Assembly: GCA_027563935.2 (NCBI GenBank)
Contig: CM050448.1
Coordinates: 121,446,493-121,510,492 of the forward strand
Origin: Costus lasius
Taxonomy: Eukaryota; Streptophyta; Magnoliopsida; Zingiberales; Costaceae
Direction of reading: 5' to 3'
DNA: 64,000 bases
Both the position numbers and the translations under genes were made by a program. This document shows, piece by piece, positions 45,838 through 59,300 of this stretch (the stretch's first letter is position 1; every line of letters begins with the position of its first letter). The notes beneath the pieces were generated by a model, which saw nothing but the letters and a program-made list of their open reading frames with translations, did no database searches and was not told where the DNA came from.

Positions 45838-46327
45838 TGTTGGATAAAATTAAAAAAAATATATTTTAAAATATTTCTTTATTTTTTTTACCTGGTCTAA
45901 ATTAAATATTTTATTAATTAAAACTGTTAGTAGTGGCAAATGCCTTGTGGCCGTCCGATTTAATCCGACAGTTCTTACCCTGATGGTTTAGCCTATAAAT
46001 AGGTGTCTGACCTCTAGGTAGAAACACATTAGTGTATAGCTACTCAAAAAGCCAACGCGCCTCCCAAATTGAAAATTTTCTTCTTGTTCTTTGCTGCTCA
46101 ACGTCAAAAGGAAGCCGATCAACTTCTCCACGGTTGTGATCTGTAGGAGAAGAATCTTGGTTGTATCCTGGGTGATCTCTCTAGAATTTGCTCACATGAG
46201 GGACCAGAAATTCACCTAAGGACAGCAAGTTTCTCCGCGCCTCCAGGTTCTTTTTTTCTTGTTTTTACTTTGTTATTTTATTGATTTGATAGAAATAGTT
46301 TAATCTGCAAATAATTTAGACCCAGCA
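45838..46327. mobile_element. Solo LTR (490 bp) in pseudogene exon 2
   Basis: It starts TGTTGGATAAAATT and ends GACCCAGCA, with the 5-bp TSD GGCTC at 45833-45837 and 46328-46332. The intact gene has one GGCTC at 56880-56888. A TATA-like CCTATAAATAGG near 45990 suggests that transcription would run left to right. Confidence 0.9.
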
Positions 46328-46950
46328 GGCTCAAACTTTCATTATAATGGCCTCTTAGCGAAGAGAGGTCATGAATTTGGAAAACGCACTGTTTTCCTGA
46401 AGGGTGAAGTCATTGTTGCCAAAAATCCCTATCTTCATCCAGGTGATGTACGTGTCCTGACAGCTGTTGATGTTCCTAGTCTGCATCATTTGATTGATTG
46501 TGTTGTTTTTCCACATAAAGGAAAAAAGGTGAGGAACTCCAACTATTCTTTCTTAAAATTGCTATGAATTTTTTGTATACAACGTGGAAATTTTATCTTA
46601 TCCACCTCATTTGTCAGGTTAATATTCTAGTAATTTGTGTTCACTACGTTATTGCCCATAACTGTTTACTTATAGTATCAATTTAACAATCTGAATGGAG
46701 AACTCCATTAAGCAAGAAGCTAATGCCATAAAGAGATTCTTTTGTAAAATTGCTATGGATTTTTTATATGCTGTATGGAAATTTTATCTTATCCACCTTG
46801 TTTTTCTGGTCAATGTTCTAGTAATTTATGTTCATTACATAAATGCCCATGACTGCTTACTTACAGTATCAATTTTGTAAGTATCAATTTAACAATCTGA
46901 AATCAAGAGCTCCATTAAGCAGGACGGTAATGCATAAATAGATATTCTTG
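46328..46950 (+). pseudogene. RDR1 pseudogene, end of exon 2 and start of intron 2
   Basis: Exon sequence (HPGDVRVLTAVDVPSL equivalent) ends at 46528 with a normal donor. In the following intron a segment of about 180 bp is tandemly duplicated (TTGCTATGAATTTTTTGTAT near 46559 and TTGCTATGGATTTTTTATAT near 46749). Homology to the intact gene stops near 46950; exons 3 and 4, including the catalytic DLDGD, are missing. Confidence 0.85.
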
Positions 46951-48010
46951 TGTTGTTACTATTATGCTTTTTTCCTTATTTCTATAGCTTTTGTTGAGTG
47001 GAAGTTTGTAAATGAAGTAAAAGGCAAAGGCTGAGTTTGGGACTACTAGTCGCCTGCTTATACGGGTGCGTCCAGCAGAAACAATAGACTTAATCGGTGT
47101 TTGGGGCTAATTCGCTAGCCGCAAACTCGAAAAAACTACTGGCCCGCAGAAGTAGCCCCATCCCAGCTTCTGGCAGAATCCAGCGTTGGCGCGTGAGTCT
47201 CTCTCCTCTTTCGTGTGTCTCTCCTCTTTCCGTAGAAATCTCGCGCAGCTTCACTTGTAGCCCCAACTCTCCCGAAACCCACTGTCAAACTGTTGACGCC
47301 GACGGACCAGCTCCGTCCAGACCACCGAAAACTCTCCAGTCTCCTCACCGATGCTCTAATGCACCGACACCTCCTCGTCCGAGCTCTAAACGACGTCGCC
47401 GGTGTCCAGATCTCTCCACTCTCCTCCAGCAAGCTCTAGCCAGCAACCACCAACAACTCCTCGCCTCTCTGCCATCCAGCGCCCGCCTCTAGCCTGTCGC
47501 CTGTCACCCGTCGCCTTGCCAACTCCCTGCGTCTCTGCCATCCAGCGCCTCCTCCACCTCTAGTGCCTCGCTAACCTCCTCCGCCTCGCCTCACCAGCTC
47601 TAGATCTAGCCCTTGCGCCTCCAACTCCGGCTCCAGCGCCGCCACCTCCCGCAGCCTCCTCCTCTGCCTCCAACCCGTGTTCCTCTGCCTCCATCTAGCT
47701 CCTCTTCCAGCCAGCTCATCTGCTGCATATCCCTAGCCAGCTCCCCGCCTCCTCACCTCTACCGACAGCCAGCTCCAGAGCATGCCAGCTCCCTGCTGGT
47801 TCCATCCAGCTCCGCACGTGCCAGCTCCTCTGCCGCCGGTCCCTAGCCAGCTCCCCGCTGGTTCCAGCCTCCTCCCCTTTGCCGCTAGCCAGCTCTATAG
47901 CATGCCAGCTCCCTGCCGGTTCCATCCAGCTCCTCTTCCAGCCAGCTTCGTGTGTGCCAGCTCCTCCCTCGCTAGTCCCTAGCCAGCTCCCCACCGATTC
48001 CAGCCTCCTC
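46951..48010 (-). repeat. C/T-rich degenerate region, probably retrotransposon-derived
   Basis: From about 47170 the plus strand is strongly pyrimidine-rich. At 47690-48010 a unit of about 140 bp repeats roughly 2.5 times (CCCTAGCCAGCTCCCCGCTG, GCATGCCAGCTCCCTGC). Open frames exist on both strands but have no recognisable domain. It adjoins the gag remnant below, so a captured or expanded segment inside a gypsy element is plausible. Confidence 0.5.
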
Positions 48011-48210
48011 CCCTTGGGTTAGCCCGATGAGTTTCTATTCTAGGCTCAGGTAGGGGTTGATCAACTAAAGGCGCCTGTGGACGAGGTGACACTTGGGTAG
48101 TCTCTAGACGGTCCAGTCGACTGTCAAGATGCTCAAAGCGTTCCTCATGTCGATGCAACCGGGCAATAATAGTGTTGAATTGTGCATTCATTTATGTCAT
48201 GAGTCTAGTT
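47979..48210 (-). pseudogene. Gag N-terminal remnant of a second gypsy-type element
   Basis: The minus strand reads MNAQFNTIIARLHRHEERFE followed by HLDSRLDRLET, a coiled-coil typical of plant gypsy gag N-termini. Upstream frames (48290-48200) are broken by stops. It ends in the C/T-rich region. Confidence 0.6.
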
Positions 48211-48310
48211 AACTAATCGGGTTCACTAGTAGAGGCTCGTTCAGGGGAAGGAGGTTGGTAGGTAGTGGATGATCTAGTAGTCATTACCATGATTAAGGGA
48301 ATCGAAGTTT

Positions 48311-49370
48311 GCTCTGATACCAAGTTGATGGAGGAGTAATAGGTAGAGGGTTAAAGGGATCAAAATAGGCACAAGTAATGAAAATCTCCTTAAGCAATAA
48401 TAGTAAAGTAACAGGGATAAGCACTATCTACTCACACACAAATACTAAAGTGGCAAGATCTCTCAAGTTGTGCGTGAATATAGGTCAAATACGAGCTATA
48501 AAATATATGTAATAATACCTATGTGAATGAGGCCAAAAAAACTAGGCTTTCTGTGGGCCGAATCACCTGTTGGGCTGCTTTGAACTGGATCTATTAGGCT
48601 ATTGCTGGAGGTGCAGTTTGAAGACGATGGGTTGGGCTGTAGGGTGGCCAGCAATAACAGTAATTTTTTTTATATATATATTAGGTTGGCTAGTTGCTGA
48701 CTCTTCTCACGCGCTGCTTTCCTTCCAAGCAGAGGTCAGGCGGCTGCAGCAGGGCGGTGGAGCAGGTCGGCGACGACCTCTGTGGCCGAGGCGAGGCGGA
48801 GTAAGGGGTTGACGGAGGAGTTCGTCTGGAGCGATCCTGATCGGAGATGAAGCAACGGGACGGAGGTATTCCCATCGTCTCATGCTGAAGAGGTAGTGAT
48901 GGATGCGACCGGACGATGGTGAGAAGGGCGAAGCAGGTGGAGATCGTCGGGCAACTGGAGGTGGAACTGGGTCGGAGCGTAGCGCCGACCTTGAATTGGG
49001 CGGTGATGAAGTGTGCGCAGGTGGAGATGAAGGGAGGATGGTTGGCGGAAGTGGCAGAGGAACACGGGGCCGGACGCGTGCAGGAAAGGCGGACGGGACT
49101 GAAGGGGGAAGGCGTGCGCGAGTTTTGGCAAGTGGAGGCGAGTCGATGGGAGGAGGAGATGGTGGCGGGCGGAGGACGCAGAGGAACGGGGAAGGGGTTG
49201 GGCGCGCACAGGAATGTCGGATGGTCGAAGGCGGAGGTTTTCAGGCAGTTGGAGATGGAACGGGGTTGGGATGTAGCGAACTTTGTCAAGGGGTCGGCGA
49301 AACTTTTGGCAAGAGTCACGGGAATGGCGGAAAAGACGAACCAAAATGTTAAGACGACTCAAAAGAACAC
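48311..49370 (-). mobile_element. Primer-binding site and 5' LTR of the second gypsy-type element
   Basis: 48311-48322 (GCTCTGATACCA) is the initiator tRNA-Met primer-binding site complement; the LTR edge TGATGGAGGAG follows at 48326. The LTR extends right through a TATA-like tract (48669-48685) into a purine-rich part (48760-49300). Its outer edge and partner LTR are not identified; 49370 is approximate. GC-rich open frames inside show no known domain. Confidence 0.5.
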
Positions 49371-49589
49371 AAGTTTACTAGCGACTTGGGAAGACTTGAT
49401 TGATCCAGTTCAAAAAAATTATGTTTCGGATCAAATTATGACATGTGTTTAAAATTGTATCGTTCAATACCAACAAAATATTTAATACGTCATAATGTCA
49501 AAAGCCACTAAAAAACATGGTAGACATCATCGTTACTTGTGTCATCAATGTTATAAGGATAAGTATCATCATAACTTGTCATTAGTGTC

Positions 49590-50900
49590 ATAATGGCGGC
49601 CGGCATCGCTTTCTCATTGATTTTAATGCTTTAAGAGTGAGGCTTATTATGCAAATTGGTAAGGGTAATCACAACAATTTCTTCAGCAACCCTTGGGCGT
49701 TGTAACCTTCCAATTCGCTATAAGCCTGCATACATTATTAACATTGCTAAGGATTTTCCTGTGTCTAATTTATTGCAATATACTTTCTAGAATCAAGAGC
49801 AGATTCATGACATGGTTGGTAAAGAACTCGCTTCAAGTATTGCTAACATTGCCTTAAGATCTGATCCCAAGGGTGATGTTTGGATATGGAGAGAGAGGCT
49901 CCAAATGAGCATTCACTAACCAAATCTGCATATTCCTGATTATTGAATAAACATATGGAACTCAAGGACCATGGAGAGGTTGGAAAAGATTTTGGAGGTT
50001 GCATGTTGCCCCAAAAGTGAAGTCTTTTAGCTAGAAGCTACTTCACCATCGTCTCCCCACCTCTTCTTGGCATGCTAACATTGTGGTTTCTGTCTTGCGT
50101 TTTTTTATTTGACTTTGCATATATTTTTTGAATGTCAAATCATTCATATACTATGGTCTGAGATTTCAAAATGCATTGGTTGTCACTTGTACTCTAAACC
50201 TGTGTGGATGGATGGTGAATGACTTTTTGAAAAAAAAAATATATGCTACCGGAATTGATTTTTTATGTCTTTTGGCATATCTGGAAAGCTTGTGATGCCT
50301 TGGTTTTTTCTGGAATAAATATGAATTTCTCTAATATTATTTAACTAGTCCTTCTAGGTTTCAATGAGTCCCAAACTATCTAAAAGTTGAGGGAATGGAT
50401 GTGATCTTGAAGGCTCCTTATAATAGAATCAAATAGACACTTTCACCTGTTGGTTGGTTGAAGTTTAATATAGATGGTTCTTGAAGAAAAAAAAGCTAAA
50501 TTTGGGAGGTATTGTCTACCCTATCAATTTCTGCTTTTGTCCAAGTTGTTGATTCTTTTGAGGCTGAGCTGTTGGCCATCAAGAGTGCTCTTAGCTTCAT
50601 TTATATACAAGACAAGATATTTTATGAAGCAAGATCATCATCGAAACTGACGGCAACAATGTCATAGCAGCTTTGGAAAATGAATGATCATATTCTTCTC
50701 TTCAACTCTTCAGCTCATTGTTAGAGATATCAATTTTATGTTATTCAACCGAGATAGGAGCTCTGTATGTTTTGTTAATCGTGAGGCTAACCAGGCTGCT
50801 CATTGGTTAGCTAACATGGGTACTTTTCACTAAATGTTGTAATAGTTGGATCACGGAATGGTCAAAAGAACTTGGTTGTATTTTGACAGTAAGATTCGTA
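49590..50900 (+). mobile_element. Decayed LINE fragment (zf-RVT and RNase H)
   Basis: Near 49973-50050, GAGAGGTTGGAAAAGATTTT and the following bases read WKRFWRLHVAPKVKSF, the zf-RVT linker of plant LINEs. RNase H motifs follow: GWLKFNIDGS (about 50450), FEAELLAIKSAL (50560), IETDGNNVIAAL (50640) and FVNREANQAAHWLAN (50770). Stops and frameshifts break every part. It belongs to the same type as 2278-2702 but is a different copy, in the opposite orientation. Confidence 0.75.
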
Positions 50901-51599
50901 CCTCCTTCCCTTAAAATAATTTTTTCTCTAATACAAGGTTGGTCGTTTGTTGTGGCTAGTGGTATCAATCGGTTAAACTCGAATTGATTTTTTTTTTTGC
51001 CTATTTTTAAAAATCAAAATTAAATTATTTTTAAAATTAAATTATAATCTAATCAAAATTTTTAGTTTGTGCGGTTCGATTTAATTTAAACCAAAATTTT
51101 TAATTAAATTTTAATAATATTATTATTATTTGTAACTAATTATAAATTATTTTAAACTAAAAAAATATTAAAATATATATAATTAGTAAATATTTAGGTT
51201 GTTCAGTTCACACAAAAAATTTAAGATTAAATTAAATTTTTCAAAAAAATTTAAACTAAACCGAACTATTTATAAATACAACTAAACTGAAATTTTTTTT
51301 TTATTTTTTTTGTATAATTTAAAATTGAACACCCCGTATAGGCACGAGTTAGGACATAAAAGGGCCGGTTTGTATAAAAATAGAGATTGAAAGAGAGCCG
51401 AATTGAGTTAGCATGAGATTAGCTTTTGATAGAAGAATGACCATCCCATCTCCTTGGCATGTATCTAGCAGCCAAAGATTTCAGATCTAACCAATTATAG
51501 TCACTTATTTGTATATTATACCAATTTATTGTTTAATATATATTAAATCTTTTTATACGTAGGATGGCTGATCCATAAAAGAAAATAAATTATGACGTC
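50901..51599. other. AT-rich spacer
   Basis: No gene seen. 50960-51320 has GGTTAAACTCGAATTG- and AAACCGAAC-like words resembling the repeat at 51966. Confidence 0.45.
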
Positions 51600-53373
51600 A
51601 TTGCACATTTATGTACGGCCAAAACTTGGGCTCTAAGGAAGCACTTCTGATTGCATTGCATATTTATGTACGGCCAAAACTTATGCTCTAAGCAAGCGCT
51701 TCACAAGAAAGAAAGCTGGACATTGACTTGCACGTCCGAAGCGGGTCAGCAGGATTCCGGTCTTTTTCATCACATAAGCAGTACGTAGGGGTTAATTATT
51801 AATTTTACAATAATTTATAAAAGTATCCTTCACTTTCTTGAATTAACCTATTTTAAAATAATTAAATACCCTATTATTAATATAAATGGGCTAATCTAAA
51901 TTAACTTTAATAATTTACTAAGTTACTAAAAAGTTTGATTTAACAAAACATATTAAACCTTATATGGGTGTTCACGGTTCGGTTAACTGAACTGTTAATC
52001 AATTTTTTGAACCGAATCAATCTAATCGGTTCAGAGAAAATGATAATCGCTCTTAAATCGTTTACACCAGTTAACTAATTTTTAAGTAAGATTAATCAAA
52101 ATTTAACCATTAATCATATTCTTTATATAAAAAAATATTTAAAATTATAAAATAATTTAAGATAAATAAATAAAAATACTTTCGGTTAACTATCAATTTT
52201 TAATTAATTGTTAATTTTTAACAATTAATCATTGAAAAACCAATTATTAACCAGTTTATTTTTATATAAAATAATTATTTTTATATATAAATAAATATCA
52301 AACCGAACCGTTATAACTAAATTAGGTTATTGTCTATAAATAAATTAGGTAGAAAAACTTAGTTTATTGTCTATAAATAAATTAGGTACTAAATTTTTCT
52401 AGCGTTAATATAATTTGTGTAGACAAACTTAGTTTATTGTCTATAAATAAATTAGGTAGAAAAACAACGGATTTAATATTTAGAGCTTATTTATGGCAAT
52501 TTAGTAGGATTTTAAAATTTTGATCGAAAATTTCACTAATTTTAAATATCTGCCCGAGATTATATATTGTCGACGAGAATAGATAATTACTCTTTTAAAA
52601 TTTTGATGATAGTATGTGAGTTTAACCGATTTATTCCTAATATAATTCTGCACTTAGAAAAAAGAATTACAGACTAACTAATTAATTAATACCGGATTCA
52701 ATATGTCACGACTGTAGGCCCCACTAGCCTCTCTAGTCTCCGTTCTGCTTTGCTTCACTCGCCAACTCTACCTTCGCTCTTAAATTGTTTCGATTCCTCT
52801 CTGGCTCCCTGTGCCACTTCACAACCTTTTTCAGTTTCACCTCTCTAAATCCGTCTTCAGCAGCGAAGAACTGGATGACTTGGTGAAGTTCGCTCGGCAC
52901 GGTATGTATTTCGCTGAATACTTTTATCATCTCCTCTTAACTTTGGTGATGCTTGAGGGATCGTATGCCGCTTGAGATTTTCAAATTTCATCAAAAGGTG
53001 TTATCTTTGTAGCTACTAGCTACCAGCGCTCGTCCTTCGTCGCTTCTTTGACAAGGTTCTTCTTGTACATGCCGCGTGTATTTGATTATGAGTCGGCGTT
53101 AGGTTGAACTCTGTTAAGTTTAATCGATCTGCAAACTGCAAGATAGGTGTTCTCGTTTTAGTTCTCTTGCTAGTTTCTTCTTGCAATTCCTTCAGCTGCA
53201 TTTTTTTGGCTTTCTCGACAAGGATTCACCTCTACAGCTTAATATTCGCCAAGTGCTTACTTTATAATATGCTAATGGAGTTGTGATTGTGTGTGCGTGT
53301 TTTCTTTTTTTGGTGACAAGCGCTTCCCTCCGTTTTCGTTAGGGTATATGCTACATCGAAATCCCTTCCCAAG
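51600..53373 (+). promoter_or_regulatory. RDR1 upstream region, leader and leader intron
   Basis: It matches the pseudogene upstream region from 27485. A segment of about 50 bp (TTTATGTACGGCCAAAACTT) is tandemly duplicated at 51609 and 51664, and GTCTATAAATAAATTAGGTA recurs three times at 52330-52460. TTGACT (a W-box core) is at 51723-51728. The leader intron is most likely 52902-53342 (CACG|GTATGT, CGTTAG|GG), ending 31 bp before the start codon. The repeat at 51966-52312 is absent from the pseudogene copy. Confidence 0.6.
51966..52312. repeat. Inserted A/T-rich repeat, related to 61126-61609
   Basis: It begins GGGTGTTCACGGTTCGGTTA and ends AAACCGAACCG (a partial inverted match), with AAAATATTTAAAATTATAAA in the middle, as at 61126-61609. 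It is missing from the pseudogene promoter, so it inserted after the duplication. The target duplication is unclear. Confidence 0.6.
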
Positions 53374-56300
53374 ATGACTGGCACTACTTTCCGGATTTCT
53401 GGATTCCCTTCACAAACTACCGCCAATAGGGTAACTGAATTTCTGGAAAAATATGCGGGTGAAGGATCTGTGGTTGCACTTAAGCTTCGAAAGTGTAAAA
53501 ATTCAAGAATGTATGCAGTTGTTCAGTTCTCTAGAAAAGAAGATGCCCAAGATTTAAGTTTTATGATAAAACAACGCAGAGTACTGTTTTATGATCGCTC
53601 TTACTTGACAATTCACTATGCGGAACGGGATATCGTACCTAAACCAAGGAAGACATTGTGTGTTATAGAAGATGCCTTATTATATTTCGGCTGCCCACTT
53701 TCAAAAAGCAGACTGTCCATTCTTTGGAGGGTGGTGGGTGTCCAAGTTTGCTTTGGATTTGAAATGCGGAAAATATATTTTCTCATGTCCTTTGGGAATC
53801 GTTCATTTAAGCTTGAGCTTTCGTATGAATCTATATGGGAAATCCAATTACATCGCTCATTTTTTCAGCATTCTCAGTATCTTGTGATTCAGGTTTGCAC
53901 CCATAAGCTATATGACTCATTGTCAATTTTCATGAGAAAAATTGTCTGAACATTTACTTCTCTCTAGGAAGGTACACCTCTAATTTTACTCAAAATCAAG
54001 TTTAAAATCTCAATACCATTACCATGTAATTGTATTGATCTTATGTTGGATTTTCAATGTATTTCTAGCATAGTATATTCTAATGACACTTGATACACAT
54101 TGAGATGGATCCAATCTACAAATATATTGTGCCTGTGATATTTATGTTCTTTACAACTCAAGTTGTATTTAGTCTATTCAAAACAAACCCAACCGTTTTG
54201 GTTCATCTTACAAACTTGCTTTACATTAAAATTTAACAATAATATAGTCTTATAGATACATTAAATAAAATTAAATTGAATGTAGCATAGTTTCAAACAA
54301 AACTAATTGTATGACAAAGCTCATAGAAGCTCTACATAGACTAAATTAAATAACACAACATAGTATGTAGGTTCATGTATACTAACTGAAATCTCACATT
54401 CTAAAATAATTTGAAGGCATGTGAATATAGTACCTTGTATTTCCTCCCATCAACTTAGTAATAACCGGCTAAATTTCTTAATACTTTATGATAAATTGTA
54501 GTATGAGATAAATAGAGTAAGTTCTCATTTTTGCTTTGAGCTTCCACCTCTTAGTGCCTTCTAAAATGTTTAAAGGATATGTTTTCTGGTGTCAATGAGA
54601 GAACTTTTTCTTTTTCACATAAGATTATGAAGCACTAAACATGGAGCTATAAAGCGTAAAATGATGGCCGGGAATGTTGAGATTGACAAAATTATAAATT
54701 CTAAAAATTTTGCCCTATTCGTTGAGACTCTCGATACAAAGACTGATATAGGGTTGATACAACCTCATTAGTTGAAATGAGGTAGTCCAACTTGTCTCTT
54801 ATTGATCAAAATTTTAAATACTTAAAGCTTGTTATTCACATAGAATATCTTTTTACATTTATATAGTTGACGGAAAATCCTAAACTTTAGTTGTTGCAAA
54901 TCAAGTACGCAGGCATTAGAATGATAAGTTGAATAAGTTATTACAGTCTTGTATATTCCTTGGCAAGTTGTTTATGCAAATATTTGGTAAAAAAATATTT
55001 TTTGTTTTGAAAAAGATTTGTTGGCTTTTAGTTCTCCTGTTTAGTTCTAATGTGGTTGCATGCTCATAAGATTTATGAAACCCTGCGTAATATAACTTCC
55101 CTATATGAAGACCCTATGTTTATGTAGATATTGTTTTTATTTTGGAAAAGATTTATTGTCTTTTAGTTCTCCAATTTAGTTCTAATATGGCTGCATGCGC
55201 AGGTGATAGCTGCTCCTAAGATTTATGAAACTCCGCATAATGAAAACCCTATGTATAATTATTTAAGGGATTGCCCAGATGAACAATGGGTCCGAACAAC
55301 TGATTTTACTCCTTCTTGTAGCATTGGACAATCTTGTGCATTATGCTTGCAGCTATCATATGATTATAGTCTTCCAAATATTGGTGAATACTTTTTTCAT
55401 TATTCTGAAATTGAAGGTTACTACAATTTGGAGAGTGGCTTTTCTTACTCCAAAACTTTGGACCTAGTCCCTATTGTTGAGCCACCAACAGGAATTGTTG
55501 TTCCTTATAAGATTCTGTTTAAGATAAACCATATGGTGCAGAATGGCACTCTTATTGGATCAATGCTTGATCGAACATTCTTCTCACTTGTGTGTCCTTG
55601 TCCTTCTAGATCAATTGAAAGTATTGAGTGGGCCTTAGAAATGATGTCTGTTTTAGATAGTACCTGTTTTACTCCTGCAACTTGGTTACATGACAAATAT
55701 CTTAAGTTTAGTAAATTGAAACGTCCATCAAGGTCACCTACTATTGTTTTGGATTCTAATTCTGGTTTGGTATATGTCCATAGAGTGCAAGTGACCCCTT
55801 CTAAAGTGTATTTTTGTGGACCTGAGATAAATGTGTCAAATCGTGTTTTACGCCAATATCATCAGGAGATTGATAATTTTTTGAGGATTTCATTTGTTGA
55901 TGAAGACCATGAAAATATTCATTCAACGGATGTATCATCTCGATCTGCTACTCTGGCTTCTGAGAAGCATACTGCTCTCTATTGGAGAATACTGTCAACA
56001 CTGCGCAATGGCATAACTTTTGGAAATAAGAAGTTTGAATTTCTTGCATTTTCATCCAGTCAGTTAAGGGAAAATTCAGCCTGGATGTTTGCCTCAAATA
56101 GTAGGCATACTGCAGGTAGCATAAGAGAATGGATGGGTGATTTTAGCAAGATTAGAAATGTTGCTAAGTATGCTGCTAGACTTGGGCAATCTTTCAGTTC
56201 TTCGACTGAAACTTTGTCAGTTGAGAGACATGAAGTCGCTATAATTCCTGACGTGGAGCATGGAGGTTACGTGTTCTCAGATGGTATCGGGAAAATATCT

Positions 56301-59300
56301 GCTGAATTTGCTAAGAAAGTAGCGAGAAAGTGTTGTTCGAAAAGATCGGTTCCATCAGCCTTCCAGATTAGATATGCTGGTTATAAAGGTGTTGTTGCCA
56401 TTGATCCAACTTCATCAAAGAAGCTATCTTTACGCAAAAGCATGTCCAAATTTGAGTCAAAAAATACAAAACTTGATGTTATTACATACAGCAAGTATCA
56501 ACCATGCTTTCTTAACCGGCAATTGATTACTGTTCTTTCAACTTTAGGGGTTGAAGATGATGTCTTTGAAAGGATGCTCAAGGAAGCCTTACATGATTTA
56601 GATGAGATTTTAATTGATCCGGAAAGTGCACAGGAAGCAATTCAACTTATGTCCCCTGGGGAAACTACCAACATATTAAGAGAATTATTAAGATGTGGCT
56701 ATAAGCCTGATGCTGAACCATTCTTATTGATGCTTCTTCAAGCGTTTAGGGCTTCGAGGATACTAGAGCTGAGAACTAAGGCAAGGATATTTGTTCCAGA
56801 TGGAAGAGCAATGCTGGGATGCTTAGATGAAACTAGGAATTTGGAATACAACCAGGTATTTATTCAAATTTCTTGCTTTGAAGGCTCAAAGCTCCATTAT
56901 AATGGCCTCTTAGCGAAGAGAGGTCATGAATTAGGAAAACGAACTGTTGTCCTGAAGGGTGAAGTCATTGTTGCCAAAAATCCCTGTCTTCATCCTGGTG
57001 ATGTACGTGTCCTGACAGCTGTTGATGTTCCTAGTCTGCATCATATGATTGATTGTGTTGTTTTTCCACAGAAAGGGAAAAGGTGAGGAACTCAAACTAT
57101 CCTTTCCTAAAATTGCTATGAACTTTTTGTATGCAATATGGAAATTTTATCTCATCCACCTCATTGTCTGGTTAATGTTATAGTAATTTGTGTTCACTAC
57201 GTTATTGCCCATAACTGTTTACTTATAGTATCAATTTAACAATCTTAATGGAGAACTCCATTAAGCAGGAAGCTAATGCGTAAAGAGATTCTTTTGTAAA
57301 ATTGCAGAAATTAATATCAGAAAGAGGTAAATTAGATAATCACTAATGTATGATAAATAACAATTAAGATATTATTATTTTTGCACTTAAGGATCTGTAT
57401 ATAAAAAGGTTGCATCCACTATGTAATTTGATTTTGTGTATTTACAATGCATTAGTATTATGATTTCCTGTCTAAGTTATTCTATATCCCCTCTTTTCCT
57501 TTAACATGGTATTAGAGCATATCATTTAACTCTAGCCGCTTCTCTTTGTGATGTGCTAATGTCTTATTTAACACTAGTTGTCATGGATATGTTACTGTTC
57601 CTACTCCGTCAAAAAGGGATTCTTTAATTGATTGCATTGTACATTGAACTTGTGTCATGTGTGTTGAATTCGCATCAAGAATAGATCCTTCAATTATCCA
57701 TCTCGGCCTACCTCCCACCGTGGCATTTGCTATGGATTTAGTAACCGTTTTGTGCCACTTAGTATTGATACAAAGTCAGTACCATTTGCCATGGATTTAG
57801 TAACCGGTTTATACCACTTAGTATTGATACAAAGTCGGTACTGTACCATAAATATAATTATATATTTATATAATATATATAAGTAATATTAACTAGTACC
57901 ATGTGTACCATGGTCATAAAGAACCAGCCTGACATAGGACTAATACATTGACTTTCTATAATGGTGTAAAATATACTCTTTCTAAAAAAACATAGTTGAA
58001 ATCATAAACTATGTTTAATATCTTTCATTAGATAAGCATTGAAAAGTGATCATATTAAACTTGAAAGGTCAAATTCAGATGGGCACATTATATCTTTAGC
58101 TAATAAATTGGCCATTTCAAAATGACAAATTTAATTAGAAAACCCATTGTCAAAAGAAGAATTGAGGCTACATCCACAAAACATAATTCTATTTTGTGTC
58201 GTACTTCTTCTTTGGCCATTTTACTTTTGTTTCTACGGTCATCTTTGGTCATTTTACTTTTTTTCTACAATCCTTTACTTCAAATGTTCTTTTTGTACAC
58301 CTTTTTCAGCATGATAAAGGCTTGCTAGTTGCAACTTTCCTAAATGAATTTGCACTGATTTTATGGACCTAATTTGCTCAACCTAAGTGATTACTCAGAA
58401 GCTTTGAGCGGTGAGCCCATCTTTTTCGTCTTTTGAGGTGAACTCTTTTACTTCAAATGTAAAAGAGCTTCATGCATGTTAATGTGTATTTTTAATTCAA
58501 AACTTTTACTAGAAAATGATTTATTTGTATAACATTGATTGTTTGATAGTGTACTTAAATTATTTCACTATTATTAGATGTTTCTTAAATGTTATATTAA
58601 ATTGCTTGTAGTTTATTTGAAGTTCGACACTCATTTTTAAGATTATTTTTTATGGAATATGTTGTTTAAATATGCAACATATACTTGTTTATTTTATAGT
58701 TCTAATCAAGATTTGAAAACTTGGTCCGACACATTATTTTGTTATTAATATGGTGTTTAATATGAAGAGGCCATACTGCCTTGGACCGTTTATTCATACC
58801 TTAGTTCTAATGTCTATATTGAAAATTTTAACTCTCTCTCCATACTCATGCACTCTTTTACTTTAGTTTTCTCTCCCTTATCACTGGTTTCAAATTTCCA
58901 ACCCAGGATCACCAACTATTTCAATACCTATTTAAAATCAGCCAGAATTTATTGAGATTTGAGATTCCAAACTAAAATTTGCATTTTCAAGCTAGGAAAA
59001 TCTATTTGAAGTTCATATCTAGTAAATTTAGTGTGGCACTCTACTAATTTTAAGTTGAGATTTTCCTGTTTACCATTGTAGCCAATTTTTAAAGAATTTT
59101 TTTTTCTTGATTTACAATAGGCACCTAGTTTCTCATCAAATATCAGAATATCAGATCAATGCACACTGATATTGATCTTGATAAGAGGATATTAATTGGG
59201 ACCAGCCGATCCTACAAACTATGATGGTACAATAGTCGAGATTATCAGAGTGGGATTATTTGAGTTTATTGAGTAGGAGCTATAAGTTGCTACATTCTCT

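Noticed and set aside
48690..49452. Long GC-rich open frames on both strands (up to 209 codons)
   Set aside because: They are caused by biased composition in the presumed LTR; no domain, and overlapping frames on both strands are equally open.
53672..53887. Alternative frame inside RDR1 exon 1, suggesting a frameshifted gene
   Set aside because: The main frame continues with RDR1-like residues (FGFEMRKIYF, LSYESIWEIQLHR) to a correct donor in phase with exon 2, so the gene is intact.
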